From Plantimonas leprariae (lineage in GTDB: Bacteria > Pseudomonadota > Alphaproteobacteria > Rhizobiales > Rhizobiaceae): a stretch of 64,000 bases of DNA. A model generated the notes under the pieces. It was not told where the DNA came from. It did no database searches and saw only the letters and a program-made list of their open reading frames with translations. The translations under genes were made by a program, and so were the position numbers. Below are positions 36,861 to 45,987 of the stretch, piece after piece. The DNA lies in contig NZ_VZDO01000003.1 of NCBI RefSeq assembly GCF_008802405.1, positions 1 through 64,000 of the forward strand, in the 5' to 3' direction. How positions within the stretch are numbered: the stretch's first letter is position 1; every line of letters begins with the position of its first letter.

Positions 36861-37543
36861 GCGAACGCCGCCTCCGCTTCCACCGTGCCGGAGCGGACGC
36901 GCACCTCGCGTCCGCAGCGCGCCGCAAGGCCGGTGTCGTGCGTGACGAGGACCATGGTCATCCGCCGCCGCTTCTGCTCGGAGAACAGAAGGTCGGCGAT
37001 CTGCCGGCCCGTTTCGCCGTCGAGATTGCCGGTCGGCTCGTCGGCGACGAGAAGCGCGGGCTCCGGAGCAAGCGCGCGCGCGATCGCGACGCGCTGCTGC
37101 TCGCCGCCGGATAGTTCGCCCGGATAGTGGTGGGCGCGGAGCCCAAGCCCGACGGCGGCGAGCTCGCGCTCGGCCCGCTCGAAGGCGTCGGGGCGGCCGG
37201 AAAGCTCCAGCGGCACCGCGACGTTCTCCAGCGCCGTCATGTTCGGGATGAGGTGGAAGGACTGGAAGACGATGCCGACCTCGCGGCCCCGGAAGGCGGC
37301 GAGCTGGTCCTCGCTCAAGGCTCCAAGCTCGGTGCCCGCGATGGCGACCGTGCCGGAATCCGCCTGCTCCAGCCCGGCCAGCACCATCAGGAGGGTCGAC
37401 TTGCCGGAGCCGGACGGGCCGACGACGCCGACCGACTCGCCGCGCGCGACCTCGAGCGACACGCCCTTCAGGACATGGACGGCGGTTCGCCCCTGCCCAA
37501 GCGTCAGGTGAACGTCGCGAAGGCGGATCGCCGGGTCAGACAA
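36857..37543 (-). CDS. YbbA/LolD-type ABC transporter ATP-binding protein
   Basis: The 228-residue ATPase that pairs with the YbbP-like permease. Walker A is VGPSGSGKSTLL, the Q-loop is VFQSFHLIPNMTALENV, the signature is LSGGEQQRVAIARAL, Walker B is LLVADEPTGNLD, and the H-loop is VLVTHD, all of the LolD/MacB class. No ATG or GTG fits, and I place the start at the TTG at 37543 (SDPAIRLRDVHL), which gives the normal length. The open frame continues far upstream but runs through tesA in antisense. TTG here and GTG for the permease suggest low expression. Confidence 0.92.
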   Translation of the reverse strand: MSDPAIRLRDVHLTLGQGRTAVHVLKGVSLEVARGESVGVVGPSGSGKSTLLMVLAGLEQADSGTVAIAGTELGALSEDQLAAFRGREVGIVFQSFHLIPNMTALENVAVPLELSGRPDAFERAERELAAVGLGLRAHHYPGELSGGEQQRVAIARALAPEPALLVADEPTGNLDGETGRQIADLLFSEQKRRRMTMVLVTHDTGLAARCGREVRVRSGTVEAEAAFA

Positions 37544-37614
37544 GCGGGAAGACGTCCTATATGCGGGGGATAAGCCGGCCGGAAGGATCGGCTCTCCGCA
37601 CCGGATATGGGCCG

Positions 37615-38274
37615 ATGATGCACCGCTTCCAAGCCTTTCGCGCCGCCGTGATAGCCGCGTGTCTTCTCGCCGGCGGCACGATCGGCGCGGCGGCGCAGGA
37701 GAAGCCGGGCCTGGGCGTCGTCGCCTTCGGCGACAGCCTGTCGGCGGGCTTCGGCGTCGGCCCCGGCGAGAGCTTTCCCGAGCAGCTTCAGGCGGCGCTG
37801 AAGGCGAAGGGCTACGACGTCGCGGTCGCGAATGCCGGCGTTTCCGGCGACACGACCACCGGCGGCCTGCAGCGCCTCGACTGGTCGATCCCGCCGGAGG
37901 CCAAGCTCGTGATCCTCGAACTCGGCGCGAACGACGCGCTGCGCGGCATTCCGCCGCGCGTGTCGGAGAGCAATCTCGACGCGATGCTGAAGCGGCTGAA
38001 GGAGCGCGGCACCGCCGTGATCCTCGCCGGCATGCTGGCGCCGCCAAACATGGGGCCGGACTACGCGGCGGCGTTCAACCCGATCTACGGGCGGCTGGCC
38101 GAGCGCTACGGCGTCCCGCTCTACCCGTTCTTCCTCGACGGCGTCGCGGGCGATCGCGCCCTGAACCAGCCGGACGGCATGCATCCGACGAAGGCCGGCG
38201 TCGCGATCGTCGTCGAGCGGATGCTGCCGGTCGTGGAGAAGGCGCTGGCGGGGCTCGGCGCGAAGCCGACCTGA
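37615..38274 (+). CDS. tesA: Arylesterase / multifunctional acyl-CoA thioesterase I (GDSL)
   Basis: A 219-residue periplasmic SGNH-hydrolase. A signal peptide (FRAAVIAACLLAGGTIGAAA) is followed by the GDSL block VVAFGDSLSAGFG with the nucleophilic Ser, Gly in ANAGVSGDTT, Asn in LELGANDALRG, and the Asp-x-x-His pair in LNQPDGMHPT. The ATG at 37615 is followed directly by another ATG; either is possible. It is divergent from the ybbA-ybbP-like pair. Family members hydrolyse acyl esters and thioesters; the physiological substrate is unknown. Confidence 0.93.
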   Translation: MMHRFQAFRAAVIAACLLAGGTIGAAAQEKPGLGVVAFGDSLSAGFGVGPGESFPEQLQAALKAKGYDVAVANAGVSGDTTTGGLQRLDWSIPPEAKLVILELGANDALRGIPPRVSESNLDAMLKRLKERGTAVILAGMLAPPNMGPDYAAAFNPIYGRLAERYGVPLYPFFLDGVAGDRALNQPDGMHPTKAGVAIVVERMLPVVEKALAGLGAKPT

Positions 38275-38475
38275 GCGGGTCGTCCGCCGTTCACTCTGTT
38301 ACGCGAAGCTGTGGACAGCCGAATTCGCGCTATCGCTCTCGGGCGTCTTCGCCCTAGCCTCATCTCCAGAGTTCGTCGGGGAACTCCCGAACGGACCCGT
38401 TGGCGGGCCTTCTGCCGGGGAGCCCGCTTCCCGCGCGGCGTCGACCGCACCCTTCCGGCCGAGTGGAGTTTCTCC

Positions 38476-39069
38476 ATGCCGCGACTCTTCGTTGCCCTCG
38501 AAATCTCCCGCGACGCCTCCGTGCAGCTTTCCATGCTGCGCGGCGGGCTCGGCTCGGCCCGGTGGATCGATCCCGAGAACTACCACGTGACGCTGCGCTT
38601 CATCGGCGACGTCGACCACCGGACGGCCGACGAGGCGGTGGCGGCGCTCGACCGCATCGAGGCGGCGCCGTTCGACGTGGAGCTGCGCGGCCTCGACGCC
38701 TTCGGTTCGAAGAAGCCGCATTCGGTCTATGCCGCCGTCGCGCCGTCGCTTGCCCTTGAGACGCTGCAGGCCGACGTCGACCGGGCGCTCCGGCGCATCG
38801 GCCTCGCGCCCGACGCGAAGCGGTTCACCCCGCACGTGACGCTGGCGCGGTTGCGCCAGCCGAAGGCGGAAGAGGTGGCGCGCTGGCTGAGCGGGCGAGG
38901 TTCTTTCCGCGCGCCGCCGTTCCGCGCCTCGCGCTTCGTCCTGTTCTCGTCGCGCGACTCGGTCGGCGGCGGCCCCTACGTTGCCGAGGAGAGCTTCGCC
39001 CTCGCCGGCAGGCCGCGTTCGGGTGCGGCGGGGCACATGCTGAGCGCGGCCGCCGCATCGAGGGCCTGA
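38476..39069 (+). CDS. thpR: RNA 2',3'-cyclic phosphodiesterase
   Basis: A 197-residue 2H phosphoesterase (LigT/ThpR). The two catalytic HxT motifs are present: YHVTLRFIGD near residue 37 and PHVTLARLRQ near residue 120. The MPRLFVALEI opening is typical. It hydrolyses RNA 2',3'-cyclic ends and can ligate tRNA halves in vitro. The ATG at 38476 is preceded by GGAG. The 201 bases before it after tesA contain no gene I can support. The last 20 residues (SGAAGHMLSAAAASRA) look like a loose tail. Confidence 0.92.
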   Translation: MPRLFVALEISRDASVQLSMLRGGLGSARWIDPENYHVTLRFIGDVDHRTADEAVAALDRIEAAPFDVELRGLDAFGSKKPHSVYAAVAPSLALETLQADVDRALRRIGLAPDAKRFTPHVTLARLRQPKAEEVARWLSGRGSFRAPPFRASRFVLFSSRDSVGGGPYVAEESFALAGRPRSGAAGHMLSAAAASRA

Positions 39070-39110
39070 GGGCGCTTGCCGCGCGGGCCCCGCCGGGCCA
39101 TTTTCTCCGC

Positions 39111-39554
39111 ATGACGGCGAACGAGCACGAGACGGGCCCGGTGCGGGCGGGCTTCGAGATCGCGAAGGCGAAGCTCGACGCGATCCTTCGGCCCGCGCCG
39201 GCGAACGAGCAGTCCGAGCAGGAGCGGCGCGTCCGCTCCTCCTTCCTCGACACCGTTCGCCGGGCGCTCCGGCACGTGCCGTTCATGGAGGACGTGGTGG
39301 CGTCCTACCACTGCGCCCTTGATCCGACGACGCCGGCCTCGACCAGGGGCGTCCTGCTCGCGGCGTTGGCCTATTTCGTGCTCCCCTTCGACATCGTGCC
39401 GGACTTCATCGTCGGGCTCGGCTTCACCGACGACGCGGCGGTGCTCTGGGCGGCCTTCCGCGCCGTGCAGTCCAACATCAAGCCGGAACACTACGCGCAG
39501 GCCCGCGAGACCCTCGGCAAGACGAAGCGCGAGGACGCGACGAGCGAGGGATAG
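39111..39554 (+). CDS. YkvA family (DUF1232) protein
   Basis: A 147-residue protein with the DUF1232 core in its second half: MEDVVASYHCALDPTTPAST, then GVLLAALAYFVLPFDIVPDF and IVGLGFTDDAAVLWAAFRAV. One or two hydrophobic helices suggest membrane association. The N-terminal 60 residues are charged and poorly conserved. Function is unknown. It starts 41 bases after thpR on the same strand, so the two may be co-transcribed. Confidence 0.86.
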   Translation: MTANEHETGPVRAGFEIAKAKLDAILRPAPANEQSEQERRVRSSFLDTVRRALRHVPFMEDVVASYHCALDPTTPASTRGVLLAALAYFVLPFDIVPDFIVGLGFTDDAAVLWAAFRAVQSNIKPEHYAQARETLGKTKREDATSEG

Positions 39555-39708
39555 AAGCCCGGCCAAGCTTCACGAGGACGTGTGCGCGCGGCGCGCCTCG
39601 ACCCGTATTTACCCTGCCGCAACACTTCTTTAGTCAAATCGTCTCGAATGGGCGGCGTGGCCACGCCGGCCGAGGGCATGGCGTCGGCCGAAACGGAGGA
39701 AGCTCCTC

Positions 39709-40209
39709 ATGTACAAGGTTCTTGGGGTCGCCGCGGCTCTGCTCATCGCGTCCGCCGCCGCGGCGAGCGCCCAGACGCCGACCCGCCTCAGCCAGTTCGA
39801 CAAGTGGGGCACCTATTCCTACACGAATTCCGGCACCAAGGTCTGCTACATCCTGTCGACGCCGCTCACCATGGAGCCGGCCAGCGTCGACCACGGCGAC
39901 ATCTTCTTCCTGATCTCGCAGAAGCCGGGCCAGGCCAACAGCTACGAGCCGCAGGCCGTGATGGGCTACCAGATGAAGGACGGCTCGAAGGTGACCGTCG
40001 ACGTCGACGGCAAGAAGTACTCGCTGTTCACCCGCGGCGAATCGGCCTGGATGGAGAATGCCGGCGACGAGCCGCAGTTCATCAAGGCGCTGCAGAGCGG
40101 CAAGTCGCTTAAAGTGGACGCGCAGTCGCGCCGCGGCACGGCCACCCACTACACCTATTCGCTGGCCGGCGTGTCGGCGGCACTGAAGTCGATCCGCACC
40201 TGCAAATAA
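39709..40209 (+). CDS. Invasion-associated locus B (IalB) family exported protein
   Basis: A 166-residue exported protein. A signal peptide (MYKVLGVAAALLIASAAAAS, cleaved after ASA) precedes a domain of the IalB family: KWGTYSYTNSGTKVCYILST, VDHGDIFFLISQKPGQ, VMGYQMKDGSKVTVDVDGK and SRRGTATHYTYSLAGVSAAL. Two cysteines (in KVCYI and the C-terminal RTCK) may form a disulfide. IalB assists erythrocyte invasion in Bartonella, but the family is widespread in free-living Rhizobiales and its biochemical role is unknown. Good ribosome-binding signal GGAGG lies before the ATG at 39709. Confidence 0.87.
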   Translation: MYKVLGVAAALLIASAAAASAQTPTRLSQFDKWGTYSYTNSGTKVCYILSTPLTMEPASVDHGDIFFLISQKPGQANSYEPQAVMGYQMKDGSKVTVDVDGKKYSLFTRGESAWMENAGDEPQFIKALQSGKSLKVDAQSRRGTATHYTYSLAGVSAALKSIRTCK

Positions 40210-40334
40210 AGCGGATTCCGGCTCCGGACTTGCGAAAAGCGGTGAAAACCGTCATCTGAACGGCGATCCAGATCCGTTCGGACGATGAAGGCGGCGGCGC
40301 GAGACTCGCCGTCCGCAGGCCGGAGCCTTTGCCC

Positions 40335-41552
40335 ATGTCGGTCACGCTCGACCTCGCTGCGCCGCTCGCGCGCTCCGTGGCCCCGCCCCGCCCCGCGACC
40401 GCGTCCCTTGAGAAGCCGCATCTCGTCGGCATGGACCGCGACGCCTTGAGCGAGGCGCTGCGCGGCGTCGGCGTGCCGGAAAAGCAGCTCCGGATGCGCA
40501 CGAGCCAGATCTGGCACTGGCTCTACGTGCGCGGCGCCTCCGACTTCGCGGCGATGCGCAACGTCTCGCGCGACCTTCGCGAAAAGCTGGACGCCGCCTT
40601 TACCGTCGCGCGGCCGGAAATCGTCGAGGAACAGATCTCCACCGACGGCACGCGGAAATGGCTCCTGCGCTATCCCTCGCGCGGCGCGGGCCGGCCGGTC
40701 GAGGTCGAGACGGTCTATATCCCCGAGGAAGGCCGCGGCACTCTCTGCGTTTCCAGCCAGGTCGGCTGCACCCTTACCTGCACCTTCTGCCATACCGGCA
40801 CGCAGCGCCTCGTGCGCAACCTCACGCCCGACGATCTCGTCGGGCAGGTGATGGTGGCACGCGACCGGCTCGGTGACTTTCCGGCGCAGGATACGCCCGA
40901 CGGGGCGATCGTGCCGGCGGAAGGCCGCCTCGTCTCGAACGTCGTGATGATGGGCATGGGCGAGCCGCTCTACAACTACGACAACGTCAGACAGGCGCTC
41001 GCCGTCGTCTCGGACGGCGACGGCCTCGCGATCTCGCGCCGTCGCATCACGCTCTCCACCTCCGGCGTCGTGCCGATGATCCGGCCGACCGGCGAGGAGA
41101 TGGGCGTCGGCCTCGCGATCTCGCTCCACGCGGTTCGCGACGAGTTGCGCGACGAACTGGTGCCGATCAACCGCAAGTATCCGTTGAAGGACCTGCTAGA
41201 GGCCTGCCGGACCTATCCGGGGGCCAGCAACGCCCGGCGCATCACTTTCGAATATGTGATGCTGAAGGGCGTCAACGACTCGCTCGCCGACGCGCGCGAA
41301 CTGGTGCGGCTGCTCAAGGGCATTCCGGCGAAGATCAACCTGATTCCGTTCAACCCCTGGCCGGGATCGGCCTACGAATGCTCGGACTGGGACCAGATCG
41401 AGCGCTTTGCGGCCCTCGTCAACGAGGCCGGCTACGCTTCGCCGATCAGGACGCCGCGCGGCCGCGACATCCTCGCCGCCTGCGGGCAGTTGAAGTCGGA
41501 GTCGGAGCGCCTGCGCAAGAAGGAACGGCTCGCGGCGGACGCCGCGGCCTGA
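40335..41552 (+). CDS. rlmN: 23S rRNA (adenine(2503)-C2)/tRNA methyltransferase RlmN
   Basis: A radical-SAM enzyme of 405 residues that methylates A2503 of 23S rRNA and A37 of some tRNAs. The cluster ligands are C145, C149 and C152 ([15 protein letters not shown]). The methyl-carrying cysteine is C383 near the C-terminus ([12 protein letters not shown]). [14 protein letters not shown] and the [12 protein letters not shown] segment are diagnostic. The ATG at 40335 is used; a TTG two codons upstream is possible. The N-terminal 30 residues are Pro/Ala-rich and variable. Confidence 0.96.
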   Translation: MSVTLDLAAPLARSVAPPRPATASLEKPHLVGMDRDALSEALRGVGVPEKQLRMRTSQIWHWLYVRGASDFAAMRNVSRDLREKLDAAFTVARPEIVEEQISTDGTRKWLLRYPSRGAGRPVEVETVYIPEEGRGTLCVSSQVGCTLTCTFCHTGTQRLVRNLTPDDLVGQVMVARDRLGDFPAQDTPDGAIVPAEGRLVSNVVMMGMGEPLYNYDNVRQALAVVSDGDGLAISRRRITLSTSGVVPMIRPTGEEMGVGLAISLHAVRDELRDELVPINRKYPLKDLLEACRTYPGASNARRITFEYVMLKGVNDSLADARELVRLLKGIPAKINLIPFNPWPGSAYECSDWDQIERFAALVNEAGYASPIRTPRGRDILAACGQLKSESERLRKKERLAADAAA

Positions 41553-41639
41553 GGGGATCGCGAAGGCGCATGCCTTGACCTTCCCCTTGCTGGAAGGACC
41601 ATCTCCCTCGCCGTGGTTCCCGACCCCGGAGATGCGCGC

Positions 41640-42020
41640 ATGAAAACCTTGTCCCTGCTTCTCGCCGCCGGCCTCTTCGCCGCTTCTCCTTCGCTCGCGC
41701 AGGAAAGCGGCGGCATGGACCATTCCGCCATGGGTCACGGCGATGCGGCCGGGATGGATGCGCCGTCCTCGAAGGCCTTCATGGCGGCGATGCAGAGCAT
41801 GGCGTCGGCGAACATGTCGATGACGGGCGACGCCGACCTCGACTTCCTCCGCAACATGATCCCGCACCACGAGGGCGCGGTCGCCATGGCGAAAGTCGAG
41901 CTCGAATACGGCAAGGATGAGCAGGCCAAGGAGCTCGCCCGGAAGATCATCGCCGACCAAGAGGCGGAGATCGACCTGATGAAGCGGATGATCGCCGAGC
42001 ACGAAGGCGCGGCGAAGTAG
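41640..42020 (+). CDS. DUF305 family periplasmic protein
   Basis: A 126-residue exported four-helix protein of DUF305 (ferritin-like). A signal peptide ([20 protein letters not shown]) is followed by a Met/His-rich segment ([20 protein letters not shown]) that could bind copper. The DUF305 core is [20 protein letters not shown] through [17 protein letters not shown]. The HH pair and the Met-rich stretch suggest a periplasmic metal function, as in copper-associated relatives, but no copper genes lie nearby. I start at the ATG at 41640 because it opens the signal peptide. Confidence 0.88.
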   Translation: MKTLSLLLAAGLFAASPSLAQESGGMDHSAMGHGDAAGMDAPSSKAFMAAMQSMASANMSMTGDADLDFLRNMIPHHEGAVAMAKVELEYGKDEQAKELARKIIADQEAEIDLMKRMIAEHEGAAK

Positions 42021-42065
42021 GCCGGCGGACTGCGATCGGGGCGGCGCGCGCGCTATCTTCGCCGC

Positions 42066-42548
42066 ATGGCGACCGTCTTCCGCTTCCTGTTCCTGATCCC
42101 GCTCGGCTTCCTCCTCGCCTGCCTGGCGGCGGCCTTCGCGCTGATCTGGCCGTTCCTCGGTCCGGATCGCCCGGCGGTCGGCGACGATCCGGTCTACTGG
42201 ATCCATGCGGGGATCGGCTTCGGGCTGGAGGCGGTGCAGGTCGGCACCGTGAGCTTCCTGCCTTTCGCCGTCTTCGTCGTGGCGACGGAAGTGCTGCGGA
42301 TCCGCTCGCTGATCCTCCACGCGCTGGCGGGCCTCGCCGGCGCGATTGCGGTGATCCGCCTCGCCTACGGGGCGGAGCCGCCGCACGGCAGCGTCCAGAT
42401 CGCGCTTCTCGTCGCGGGCCTCGCCTACGCGCTCACCTACTGGCTGGTCGCGGGACGTGCCGCCGGCGGCCGGCCACGCGCGCCTCAGCGCGAGGGCGTG
42501 AGCAGGATCGAGACGGCGAAGCCGGAGAACACCGAGGCGAAGACGTAG
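42066..42548 (+). CDS. Conserved small membrane protein of unknown function
   Basis: A 160-residue protein I do not recognise, with four clear membrane helices: FLFLIPLGFLLACLAAAFAL, then a second around VQVGTVSFLPFAVFVVATEV, a third around LAGLAGAIAVIRLAYGA, and a fourth around IALLVAGLAYALTYWLVAG. The C-terminus (RAPQREGVSRIETAKPENTE) is hydrophilic and is encoded by DNA that also encodes the end of the LysE gene on the other strand. The overlap is 64 bases. It starts 45 bases after the DUF305 gene. The first three helices look conserved; the tail may be optional. Confidence 0.7.
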   Translation: MATVFRFLFLIPLGFLLACLAAAFALIWPFLGPDRPAVGDDPVYWIHAGIGFGLEAVQVGTVSFLPFAVFVVATEVLRIRSLILHALAGLAGAIAVIRLAYGAEPPHGSVQIALLVAGLAYALTYWLVAGRAAGGRPRAPQREGVSRIETAKPENTEAKT

Positions 42549-43126
42549 TCGATCGTGCGCATCACGCGCGGCTGGCGCTTCAGCGTCGTCGCGACGCGGC
42601 TGGCGACGAAGATGATGCCGATGCAGATCGGCGCCGAGACGAGGATGAAGTAGAAGCCGAGGAAGAACAGCTTGCCCGCCGCGTGCGGATCGCTCGCCGA
42701 GATGAACGTCGGCAGGAAGGTCACGAAGAACAGGATGATCTTCGGGTTGAGGAGGTTGATGCCGATGCCCGTCAGGACGTTCGCTCCGATCGACCGGTCG
42801 CGGTCGAGCGCCGCGTCGAGATTGAAGGACGAGCCGTGGCGGATCGCCTGGACGGCGAGCCAGGCGAGGTAGAGCGCGCCGGCGAGCTTCAGCACCGTGA
42901 AGGCGGTGGGCGAGGCGGCGAGCAGCGCCGACAGGCCGAGGGCGGCGAGCGTCGTGTGCACCATCGAGCCGGTGCAGGCCCCGGCGAAGGCGGCGACGCC
43001 GGCGCGCTTCCCCTGCGCCAGCGTCCGGCCGACGAAGAGCGTCATGTCGGGCCCGGGCGTGATCGCGAGGACGATCGCGGCCAGCGTGAAGGCGGCCAGC
43101 GGCCCGGCGGCGGGAATGAAGTCCAT
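42485..43126 (-). CDS. LysE/RhtB family amino-acid exporter
   Basis: A 213-residue exporter with six membrane helices. The family signature FTLAAIVLAITPGPDMTLFVGRTL and the following GKRAGVAAFAGACTGSMVHT are present, as is NLLNPKIILFFVTFLPTF. RhtB-type members export homoserine, threonine or other amino acids. The 3' end overlaps a converging gene by 64 bases. The gene is 61 bases after a small EamA-like gene on the same strand. Substrate is unknown. Confidence 0.92.
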   Translation of the reverse strand: MDFIPAAGPLAAFTLAAIVLAITPGPDMTLFVGRTLAQGKRAGVAAFAGACTGSMVHTTLAALGLSALLAASPTAFTVLKLAGALYLAWLAVQAIRHGSSFNLDAALDRDRSIGANVLTGIGINLLNPKIILFFVTFLPTFISASDPHAAGKLFFLGFYFILVSAPICIGIIFVASRVATTLKRQPRVMRTIDYVFASVFSGFAVSILLTPSR

Positions 43127-43187
43127 GGGATCGCCCCTCCTCGGCCCGGACTCCTAGCCGGTGCCGCCGCCGCGCGCCACAGGCATT

Positions 43188-43613
43188 TCAGCCGAGCGCG
43201 ACGAGCACCGCCCCGCCCGCGATGAGTGCGACGCCGAGCCAGGCGAGCGTGCCCAGCCGCTCGCCGAGGAAGAGCGCGCCGAACACCGCGACGAGCACCA
43301 CCGACAACTTGTCGACCGGCGCGACTTCCGACGCCCGGCCGAGCTTCAGGGCGCGGAAGTAGGAGACCCAGGACAGCCCGGTGGCGCAGCCCGAAAGCAC
43401 GAGGAACAGCCAGCTTTTCCCGGAGATGGTGCCGAGCCCTTGCCAGCCGCCGGTCGCGGTGAGGATCAGCCCGAGCGCGAGGAGGATCACGACGGTCCTG
43501 ACAAAGGTGGCGAAATCCGAGCCGACGCCGGCGACCCCGACCTTCGCGAAGATCGCGGTCAGCGCGGCGAAGACCGCCGACAGAAGCGCCCAGAACTGCC
43601 ACGAAGCCGACAT
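43188..43613 (-). CDS. Single-repeat EamA/DMT family transporter
   Basis: A 141-residue protein with five predicted helices, equal to one EamA repeat rather than the usual two. The pattern is WALLSAVFAALTAIFAKVGV, SGCATGLSWVSYFRALKLGR and VDKLSVVLVAVFGALFLGER. Short DMT proteins like this normally work as homo- or heterodimers (compare EmrE and the YijE-like half transporters). The ATG at 43613 is chosen because GGAAGGGG lies five bases upstream; a GTG two codons earlier would leave no room. It sits directly upstream of the LysE-type exporter and divergent from argG. Confidence 0.85.
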   Translation of the reverse strand: MSASWQFWALLSAVFAALTAIFAKVGVAGVGSDFATFVRTVVILLALGLILTATGGWQGLGTISGKSWLFLVLSGCATGLSWVSYFRALKLGRASEVAPVDKLSVVLVAVFGALFLGERLGTLAWLGVALIAGGAVLVALG

Positions 43614-43684
43614 CGCCACCCCTTCCGGCCCGCCCTCGCATCATGTAGAGCCGGCCGGACGGAAGAGCGACGGACCAGAGGACC

Positions 43685-44905
43685 ATGCCGGCACCCCGCG
43701 ACGTGAAGAAGGTCGTTCTCGCCTATTCGGGCGGCCTCGACACCTCGATCATCCTGAAATGGCTGCAGACCGAGCTCGGTGCGGAGGTCGTGACCTTCAC
43801 CGCCGACCTCGGCCAGGGCGAGGAACTGGAGCCGGCGCGCCGCAAGGCCGAGATGCTCGGCATCCGCGAGATCTTCATCGAGGACGTGCGCGAGGAGTTC
43901 GTCCGCGACTTCGTGTTCCCGATGTTCCGGGCGAACGCGGTCTACGAAGGCACCTACCTTCTCGGCACCTCGATCGCGCGGCCGCTGATCGCGAAGTACC
44001 TCGTCGACATCGCTCACAAGACCGGGGCCGACGCCATCGCCCACGGCGCGACCGGCAAGGGCAACGATCAGGTCCGCTTCGAGCTCTCCGCCTACGCGCT
44101 GAACCCCGACATCAAGATCATCGCGCCTTGGCGCGACTGGGCGTTCAAGAGCCGCACCGAACTCCTCGACTTCGCCGAGAAGAACCAGATCCCCGTCGCC
44201 AAGGACAAGCAGGGCGAAGCGCCCTTCTCCGTCGACGCGAACCTCTTGCACTCCTCTTCGGAGGGCAAGGTGCTGGAGGATCCGGCCGAGGAGGCGCCCG
44301 AATACGTCCACATGCGCACCATTTCGCCGGAGGACGCGCCCGACCGGGCGACGACGGTGGAGATCGGCTTTTCCAAGGGCGACGCGATCTCGATCGACGG
44401 GCAGGTGCTGAAGCCCCACGAGATCCTGGCACGGCTGAACGACCTCGGCCGCGACAACGGCATCGGCCGGCTCGACCTCGTGGAGAACCGCTTCGTCGGC
44501 ATGAAGTCGCGCGGCGTCTACGAGACGCCGGGCGGCACGATTCTGCTCGCCGCGCACCGCGCGATCGAATCGATCACGCTCGACCGCGGTGCGGCGCACC
44601 TGAAGGATGAATTGATGCCGCGCTACGCGGAGCTGATCTACAACGGCTTCTGGTTCTCGCCGGAGCGCGAGATGCTGCAGGCGCTGATCGACCGGAGCCA
44701 GGAGCACGTGGAGGGCACGGTGCGCCTGAAGCTCTACAAGGGCAACGTGATGGTGACGGGCCGCTCATCGCCGAAATCCCTCTATTCCGACAAGCTCGTC
44801 ACCTTCGAGGACGACCAGGGCGCCTACGACCAGAAGGACGCGGCCGGCTTCATCAAGCTGAACGCGCTGCGCCTCCGAACGCTGGCGAAGCGCGACCGGC
44901 AGTAG
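43685..44905 (+). CDS. argG: Argininosuccinate synthase
   Basis: ArgG condenses citrulline and aspartate with ATP in arginine synthesis. The 406 residues are normal. [19 protein letters not shown] holds the PP-loop. Other conserved segments are [33 protein letters not shown] and [24 protein letters not shown] precedes the ATG at 43685. The flavin-dependent oxidoreductase and M3 peptidase follow on the same strand with short gaps but have no evident link to arginine metabolism. Confidence 0.98.
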   Translation: MPAPRDVKKVVLAYSGGLDTSIILKWLQTELGAEVVTFTADLGQGEELEPARRKAEMLGIREIFIEDVREEFVRDFVFPMFRANAVYEGTYLLGTSIARPLIAKYLVDIAHKTGADAIAHGATGKGNDQVRFELSAYALNPDIKIIAPWRDWAFKSRTELLDFAEKNQIPVAKDKQGEAPFSVDANLLHSSSEGKVLEDPAEEAPEYVHMRTISPEDAPDRATTVEIGFSKGDAISIDGQVLKPHEILARLNDLGRDNGIGRLDLVENRFVGMKSRGVYETPGGTILLAAHRAIESITLDRGAAHLKDELMPRYAELIYNGFWFSPEREMLQALIDRSQEHVEGTVRLKLYKGNVMVTGRSSPKSLYSDKLVTFEDDQGAYDQKDAAGFIKLNALRLRTLAKRDRQ

Positions 44906-44957
44906 GCTGGAAAGGGCGTCCGGCCGAGCCCATCTTCGCTTGCGAAGGAGCCCGTCC

Positions 44958-45968
44958 ATGATCCCCTATTCGGTTCTCGACCTTTCCCATGTCGGCGAAG
45001 GGTCTACGGCGGCGGAGGCGCTCAAGCATTCCGCCGACCTCGCGCGCCATGCGGAGCGGCTCGGCTACCACCGTTTCTGGCTTGCCGAGCATCACAACAT
45101 GACCGGCATCGCCTCGGCCGCGACCGCCGTGGTGATCGGGCACGTCGCCGCCGCCACCTCCACCATCCGGGTCGGCTCGGGCGGCATCATGCTGCCGAAC
45201 CACGCGCCGCTGGTCATCGCCGAGCAGTTCGGGACGCTCGCGACCCTGTTCCCCGGCCGCATCGACCTCGGGCTCGGCCGCGCGCCCGGCACCGACATGC
45301 TGACCGCCCGGGCTCTCCGCCGCAACCTCGAGGGCGGCGACAGCTTCCCGCAGGACGTGGTGGAGCTGATCCACTACTTCGAGGACGAGGAACCCGGCCA
45401 GCGCGTCCGCGCCTTTCCGGGCATGGGCACGAAGGTGCCGGTGCTGATCCTCGGCTCCTCGCTCTACGGCGCGCAACTCGCCGCGCATCTGGGGCTCCCC
45501 TACGCCTTCGCCTCGCACTTCGCGCCCGGCATGCTGTCCCAGGCGATCGAGGTCTATCGCGAGACGTTCCGCCCCTCGCGGCTCCATGCCGAGCCGCATT
45601 TCATCCTGGCGATGAACGTCTTCGCCGGCGAGACGGACGCGGAGGGCCGGTTCCTCCGCTCCTCCATCGCGCAGGGCTTCGCGAATCTTCGGAGCGGCCG
45701 GCCCGGGCCCCTGCCCCGGCCGGTCGAGAACCTCGAAGACGTCGTCGATCCGATGTTCCTCGCCGGCGCGGACGAGGCCCTGTCCGTCGCGGCGGTCGGC
45801 TCGCAGGAAACCGTGCGGCGCGAGTTGGCGGGCCTCGTCGCGCGATACCGGCCGGACGAGGTGATCGTCGCCTCGGCGATCCACGACCACGCGAAGCGCC
45901 TGCGCTCGCTGGAGATCACGGCGGACGCGTTCCGTTCGCTGGGGTCGATGCGCGAAGCGGCGGAATGA
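44958..45968 (+). CDS. Luciferase-like (LLM class) flavin-dependent oxidoreductase
   Basis: A 336-residue FMN- or F420-type TIM-barrel oxidoreductase of the bacterial luciferase superfamily. [60 protein letters not shown] and [20 protein letters not shown] are the standard segments of the YhbW-like subgroup. The partner flavin reductase is not adjacent. Substrate is unknown. The ATG at 44958 gives the usual N-terminus. argG is 52 bases upstream and the M3 peptidase 19 bases downstream. Confidence 0.92.
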   Translation: MIPYSVLDLSHVGEGSTAAEALKHSADLARHAERLGYHRFWLAEHHNMTGIASAATAVVIGHVAAATSTIRVGSGGIMLPNHAPLVIAEQFGTLATLFPGRIDLGLGRAPGTDMLTARALRRNLEGGDSFPQDVVELIHYFEDEEPGQRVRAFPGMGTKVPVLILGSSLYGAQLAAHLGLPYAFASHFAPGMLSQAIEVYRETFRPSRLHAEPHFILAMNVFAGETDAEGRFLRSSIAQGFANLRSGRPGPLPRPVENLEDVVDPMFLAGADEALSVAAVGSQETVRRELAGLVARYRPDEVIVASAIHDHAKRLRSLEITADAFRSLGSMREAAE

Positions 45969-45987
45969 CATCAGAGGGGAGTATCCG

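Noticed and set aside
38275-38475. A gene in the gap between tesA and thpR
   Set aside because: Only short open frames without start signals or coding bias beyond the local GC level are present.
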